The notes below the pieces were generated by a model. The model ran no database searches, was not told the origin of the DNA, and saw nothing but the letters and a program-made list of their open reading frames with translations. DNA of 64,000 nt, taken from assembly GCA_963813635.1 (NCBI GenBank), contig CAWEZO010000007.1:124001-188000 (forward strand), in the 5' to 3' direction. Both the position numbers and the translations under genes were made by a program. Origin of the DNA: JBBRZM01 sp963813635 (GTDB lineage: Bacteria; Actinomycetota; Acidimicrobiia; IMCC26256; JBBRZM01). Positions 60,666 to 64,000 of the stretch are shown here, in pieces (position 1 is the stretch's first letter; each line of letters starts with the position of its first letter).

Positions 60666-61556
60666 TCATGAGGCGGGCGGCGGGTGGTTGGCCGGGCCGG
60701 GGGCGCCGGGCGACGGGAGGAGCCGGCGCATGGACGCGTCCCACGCACGATCGGGGAGCAAGCGGCGCGAGATGATGAACAGGGCCGCCGCCGCCGGCAC
60801 CGCGTAGCGGGTCCGGGGCCGTCGTGCCGTGATCGCCCGCTCCACGACGTGTGCCACGGACTCGGGGCCCGCCGCGGCGAGCGCGAGGAGCCCCTCATGG
60901 GCTCCTCGGAGGCGGTTCGCGACGGCGTCGACGAATGCCGCGTAGGGGCTGTGCGGATCGCGAGGACGTCGCATGCTCGCGACCGCCGTATCCACCCAGC
61001 TGCTGCGGATCGCACCCGGCTCGATGAGGATCACGTCGATGCCGAAGTCGCGGACCTCGAAGCGGAGCGCGTCGCTGAGCGCCTCGAGCGCGTGCTTGCT
61101 CGCGTGGTAGGCACCGCCGCCGGGGATCGTGATCCGGCCGCCCACCGAGCTCACGTTGACGATCTTCCCCCAGCCTTGCCGGCGCATACCGGGGACGACG
61201 AGCTGGGTGAGACGCGTGGGCCCGAAGAGGTTCGTCTCGAACTGGCGACGGGCCTCGTCGAGCGACACCTCCTCGATCGGGCCTTCGAGACCGTACCCGG
61301 CGTTGTTCACGAGCACGCCGACGGCCCCTTCCTCCGCCTCCACGATCTCGACGGCGTGTTGCATCGACGCCTCGTCGCACACGTCGATTCGCAGGAGGCG
61401 ACACCCGTGCGCGGCGAGGTCCTCGATGGACTCCGGACGGCGGGCGGTCGCGTACACGGTCCAACCGCGGGCGGCCAGGTGCTGCGCGGTGGCACGGCCG
61501 ATGCCGGTCGAGCACCCCGTGATGAGGACCGCTTTCGAGACCTTGCCGATGCTCAT
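60666..61556 (-). CDS. SDR-family oxidoreductase (17-beta-HSD-like, lipid-associated)
   Basis: The 296-residue protein starts at ATG 61556. KAVLITGCSTGIGRATAQHL, NNAGYGLEGPIEEVSLDEAR, NVSSVGGRITIPGGGAYHAS with YHASK and DVILIEPGAIRSSW are typical of the oxidoreductase subgroup that includes human 17-beta-HSD type 1-like and retinol-dehydrogenase-like SDRs. The C-terminal RRPRTRYAVPAAAALFIISR and RLLPDRAWDASMRRLL segment suggests membrane association. It is followed by the SRPBCC gene and is divergent from a WS/DGAT gene, which suggests lipid metabolism. Confidence 0.87.
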   Translation of the reverse strand: MSIGKVSKAVLITGCSTGIGRATAQHLAARGWTVYATARRPESIEDLAAHGCRLLRIDVCDEASMQHAVEIVEAEEGAVGVLVNNAGYGLEGPIEEVSLDEARRQFETNLFGPTRLTQLVVPGMRRQGWGKIVNVSSVGGRITIPGGGAYHASKHALEALSDALRFEVRDFGIDVILIEPGAIRSSWVDTAVASMRRPRDPHSPYAAFVDAVANRLRGAHEGLLALAAAGPESVAHVVERAITARRPRTRYAVPAAAALFIISRRLLPDRAWDASMRRLLPSPGAPGPANHPPPAS

Positions 61557-61675
61557 TCGTACATGATGTCGCTCCGGGCGCTTCTCGTCCCGGGTCGGCT
61601 CTCGACCTGACGGCAAAAGTGTGAGACAAGAGGGGTACTGACGTCGCGGGCGCTCGGAGTCGGAATGGAGGCACG

Positions 61676-63076
61676 GTGCGCAAGCTGAGCGGCATCGATG
61701 CCGACATGCTCTACGGCGAGACCCCCGCATGGCACATGCACATCGGGGCCCTCATGGTCCTCGACCCGTCGACCGGCGGTTTCGACTTCGACGCGGCGCG
61801 CCGACTGGTCGCAGCGCTCGCGGCAGACCTCCCGCCGTTGCGAGAGCGCCTGCTCGAAGTCCCCTTCGGGCTCGACCGTCCGAGCTGGGTCGACGATCCC
61901 GCCTTCGACCTCGACGCGCACCTGCACCGCGTCGCGGTCCCTCCGCCCGGCGGGCCCCGCGAGCTCGCGACGCTGAGCGGCTTGCTCGCGAGCACCAAGC
62001 TCGACCGCAGCCGTCCCCTCTGGGAGATGTGGTTCATCGAGGGACTCGAGCACGGGTGCGTCGCCATCCTGGCGAAGATCCACCACGCCTGCGCCGACGG
62101 CGTGGGAGGTGCCCTGCTGATGGGTCGGCTCCTCACGATCGAGCCGGGACCCGCGCCGACCGAGATGCCACCGCCGTCGGCGGGCGAGACGATCCCATCG
62201 GGCGTCCGCATGCTCGCCGAGACCGTCCCTTCGCTCGCGACTCTGCCCTTGCGGGCTGCTCGGACGTTCGGCCGGACGGCGACGTCCGCGTGGAAGCTGG
62301 CGCGGCGACCGCGCGCGGAGGAGGGAGAGGTGCCGCCGGCCATGCCGTTCCGCGCGCCCGACACCTCGCTGAACCACCCGGTCACGTCGCGGCGATCCGT
62401 GGCCTTCGCCGACATCCCGCTCGCCGACGTCAAAGGAGTGTCGCATGCGTTCGGCGCGACGGTGAACGACGTCGTTCTGGCGTTGTGCGCCGGTGCGCTT
62501 CGACGCTATCTTGCTGCTCGCGACGAATTGCCCGGCACCCCGCTCGTCGCGGCCGTACCCGTCTCGGTGCGGACCGAAGACACGTTCGCATCGTTGGGCA
62601 ACATGGTGTCGGGCTGGTTCGCGAACCTCGCGACCGACGTCGACGAACCCGTGAAGCGATTGCTCGTCATACGCGACGCCGCGCGGAGCGCGAAGCGCCT
62701 ACACGAGTCGGGAGTCGAAGACGTCGTGATGGACTGGGCGGACCTCCCGGCCCCTGCGCTGTGGGCGGCCGCGGTTCGTCTCTACGTCTGGTCGCGTTTC
62801 TCGGAGCGCCTCCCGCCGATCTTCAACGTGCTCATCTCCAACGTTCCCGGTCCACCCGTGCCGCTCTACGCCGGCGAGGCGCGAGTGATCGCCGTCTACC
62901 CGTTCGGCCCGGTTCTCGATGCGATCGGACTCAATATCACCGTGCTCAGCTACGGCGACTCGATCGACTTCGGAATCATGACCTGTCCGGAGCTCGTGTC
63001 CGACGTCTGGGCGCTCGCCGGTGGAATCCACGAGTCGCTCGCCGAGCTGGTGAAGGCGGCGGAAGCCGTGAGCTGA
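61676..63076 (+). CDS. Wax ester synthase / diacylglycerol acyltransferase (WS/DGAT)
   Basis: The 466-residue protein starts at GTG 61676. It has the acyltransferase motif HHACADG at residues 136-142, an N-terminal MRKLSGIDADMLYGETPAWH and a C-terminal FNVLISNVPGPPVPLYAGEA typical of WS/DGAT proteins. Members esterify fatty alcohols or diacylglycerols with acyl-CoA for storage lipids at the membrane. It is divergent from the SDR and convergent with a second WS/DGAT gene at the window end. Confidence 0.9.
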   Translation: MRKLSGIDADMLYGETPAWHMHIGALMVLDPSTGGFDFDAARRLVAALAADLPPLRERLLEVPFGLDRPSWVDDPAFDLDAHLHRVAVPPPGGPRELATLSGLLASTKLDRSRPLWEMWFIEGLEHGCVAILAKIHHACADGVGGALLMGRLLTIEPGPAPTEMPPPSAGETIPSGVRMLAETVPSLATLPLRAARTFGRTATSAWKLARRPRAEEGEVPPAMPFRAPDTSLNHPVTSRRSVAFADIPLADVKGVSHAFGATVNDVVLALCAGALRRYLAARDELPGTPLVAAVPVSVRTEDTFASLGNMVSGWFANLATDVDEPVKRLLVIRDAARSAKRLHESGVEDVVMDWADLPAPALWAAAVRLYVWSRFSERLPPIFNVLISNVPGPPVPLYAGEARVIAVYPFGPVLDAIGLNITVLSYGDSIDFGIMTCPELVSDVWALAGGIHESLAELVKAAEAVS

Positions 63077-63254
63077 GCCGCCGAGAGGGGAGGGCAGGGC
63101 AAGATGTGGTCGCTCTCAACTCCGTGGCGTCAGCGAGGCGAGCGTGTACGTGCCGTTCTCGGTGGAGGTCACGTCGCCGATCGCAGGTTCATGGACCATG
63201 GCCCCATCATTGCGCGGCGGGACAATGTCCCCGACGAGCTTCGGCACCACACGC

Positions 63255-64000
63255 TCAGCCGGCGAGCGCGAGAACTTCGTCGAAGCCTTCGGAGAGGAGG
63301 CGGGCGAACACCTCGGGATCGGGGATCGCGCCGCTGTCGGTGTTGACGCCGATGTGACACGTCCCGCGATACGACATCAGCGTGATGTTCGCGGCCGAGC
63401 CCAGCGTCGGTCCGAACGCGTGGAAGGCCTCGAGGCGCGCACCACCCATGTACACCGCGTCATGGAAACCGGGCACGTTGCTCGCCAGGAAGTCCACGTG
63501 CTTGAACATCCCACCGGTCACCGTGACCGGCAGGAGGTTCAGCGCGCCGGCGATGGCGTTCGAATACGGGATCGCCCGTTCCGTGCGGAGCCGACCGCAG
63601 AGGCCGTGGATGAGGGAGATGCGCTCGGCCGGGTCGCGCGTGCTGACAGGAACCTCGAAGCGGACCAATGTCACCTTGTTGCCACCCTCGGGATCGTCGG
63701 CGGCGCGAACGCTGATCGGCATCGTGACGCGGAGCCGCTCGGCCATCCCGCCGTGTTGCTCGTGATAACGCCGGAGCCCGCCCGTGACGCCGGCGAGGAA
63801 CGCGTCGTTGAGGGTGCCGCCCGCGGTCCTCGCTGCATCGTGCAGCGCATCGAGGGGAACGTCCAACGTCTCATAGCGCCACTGAAGGCGGCGATCGGTC
63901 ATCACCGGCGAGTCGGTGGCGGTGATCGGCTGCACGAAGCGGGCGATCGACAGCATGGTGGCGGTGGCGTCGCTCGCAGTCCTGAACGGGTGACGCACGG
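63255..64000 (-). CDS. WS/DGAT-family acyltransferase, partial (5' end outside window)
   Basis: The frame is open at the window end; 248 codons of the C-terminal part are seen. LDVPLDALHDAARTAGGTLN, DAFLAGVTGGLRRYHEQHGG, ASNVPGFHDAVYMGGARLEA and FHAFGPTLGSAANITLMSYR are typical C-domain features. The HHxxxDG motif must lie outside. It is convergent with, and a paralogue of, the gene at 61676, and both may act in storage-lipid synthesis. The 178 bases between the two genes contain no feature that I can support. Confidence 0.87.
   Translation of the reverse strand, partial: VRHPFRTASDATATMLSIARFVQPITATDSPVMTDRRLQWRYETLDVPLDALHDAARTAGGTLNDAFLAGVTGGLRRYHEQHGGMAERLRVTMPISVRAADDPEGGNKVTLVRFEVPVSTRDPAERISLIHGLCGRLRTERAIPYSNAIAGALNLLPVTVTGGMFKHVDFLASNVPGFHDAVYMGGARLEAFHAFGPTLGSAANITLMSYRGTCHIGVNTDSGAIPDPEVFARLLSEGFDEVLALAG

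Noticed and set aside
1..64000. tRNA, rRNA, CRISPR arrays and riboswitches
   Set aside because: I looked for conserved tRNA arms, regularly spaced repeats and known leader motifs by eye and found none. A covariance-model scan would be required to exclude small RNAs.

Overview
The window is about 64 kb of very GC-rich DNA with GTG/TTG starts, many ATGA/GTGA gene overlaps, F420-type luciferase-like oxidoreductases, WS/DGAT-type acyltransferases, a PapA5-like condensation enzyme, DUF222/HNH genes of the 13E12 type and a mycobacterial-type SOS box (TCGAAC-N4-GTTCGA). Together these point to an actinomycete, plausibly a soil Acidimicrobiia or Mycobacteriales relative. No rRNA, tRNA, CRISPR array or replication origin was recognised.

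Layout. 0-3.7 kb: a minus-strand catabolic operon (SDR, F420/LLM oxidoreductase, Zn-dependent alcohol dehydrogenase, NTF2-like protein, 5'-truncated SDR). 3.7-7.1 kb: a membrane protein with a duplicated ectodomain, remnants of an HsdS gene and of an AlbA/AAA_4-type gene, and the first SOS-controlled HNH gene. 7.1-16.1 kb: arsenite methyltransferase, DapB-like oxidoreductase, SDR, small conserved genes, DUF202 copies, a lipoprotein, and a MOSC-flavoreductase-ferredoxin fusion. 16.4-19.1 kb: P450, AhpD/CMD-like and NTF2-like genes. 19.3-25.1 kb: a branched-chain-amino-acid-type ABC importer locus broken by recombinase and IS3 remnants. 25.1-35.6 kb: PapA5-like enzyme, SDRs, amidohydrolase, TetR, LLM enzymes and a TfdA-like gene with an internal deletion. 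35.7-38.1 kb: a composite second copy of three segments that lie separately at 5.0-6.4, 6.7-6.9 and 13.1-14.1 kb. 38.6-42.1 kb: MFS transporter and sulfur-linked genes (MBL/rhodanese remnant, ArsR-rhodanese, DsrE). 42.1-45.5 kb: a tight three-gene operon (C69 Ntn hydrolase, class III aminotransferase, DUF6206 kinase-fold protein). 45.5-51.3 kb: GH31 lipoprotein, TetR/cupin pair, SQR-like flavoprotein, patatin. 51.4-57.2 kb: MacB-like ABC exporter, K+ channel and FAD oxidase, nearly all frameshifted. 57.3-64 kb: DapB-like oxidoreductase, transposase remnant, an atypical lower-GC SDR, SRPBCC, SDR and two WS/DGAT genes.

How the genes may work together. Genes between 16 and 33 kb share a palindromic site (core TATACG-NN-CGTATA, with variants) in front of the P450, between the CMD-like and NTF2-like genes, upstream of the amidohydrolase, at the SDR pair/TetR junction and upstream of an LLM gene. 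This suggests one catabolic regulon, perhaps governed by the TetR at 30.8-31.5 kb, for an unknown hydrophobic or aromatic substrate. The C69-aminotransferase-DUF6206 operon is the best candidate here for an undescribed biochemical module.

Quality caveat. Roughly two dozen single-base frameshifts interrupt otherwise conserved genes. They cluster (27.98-29.26 and 51.9-56.0 kb) and often sit in short G or C runs, so many may be assembly or read errors rather than true pseudogenes. By contrast, the truncated genes at the segment junctions look like genuine rearrangements.
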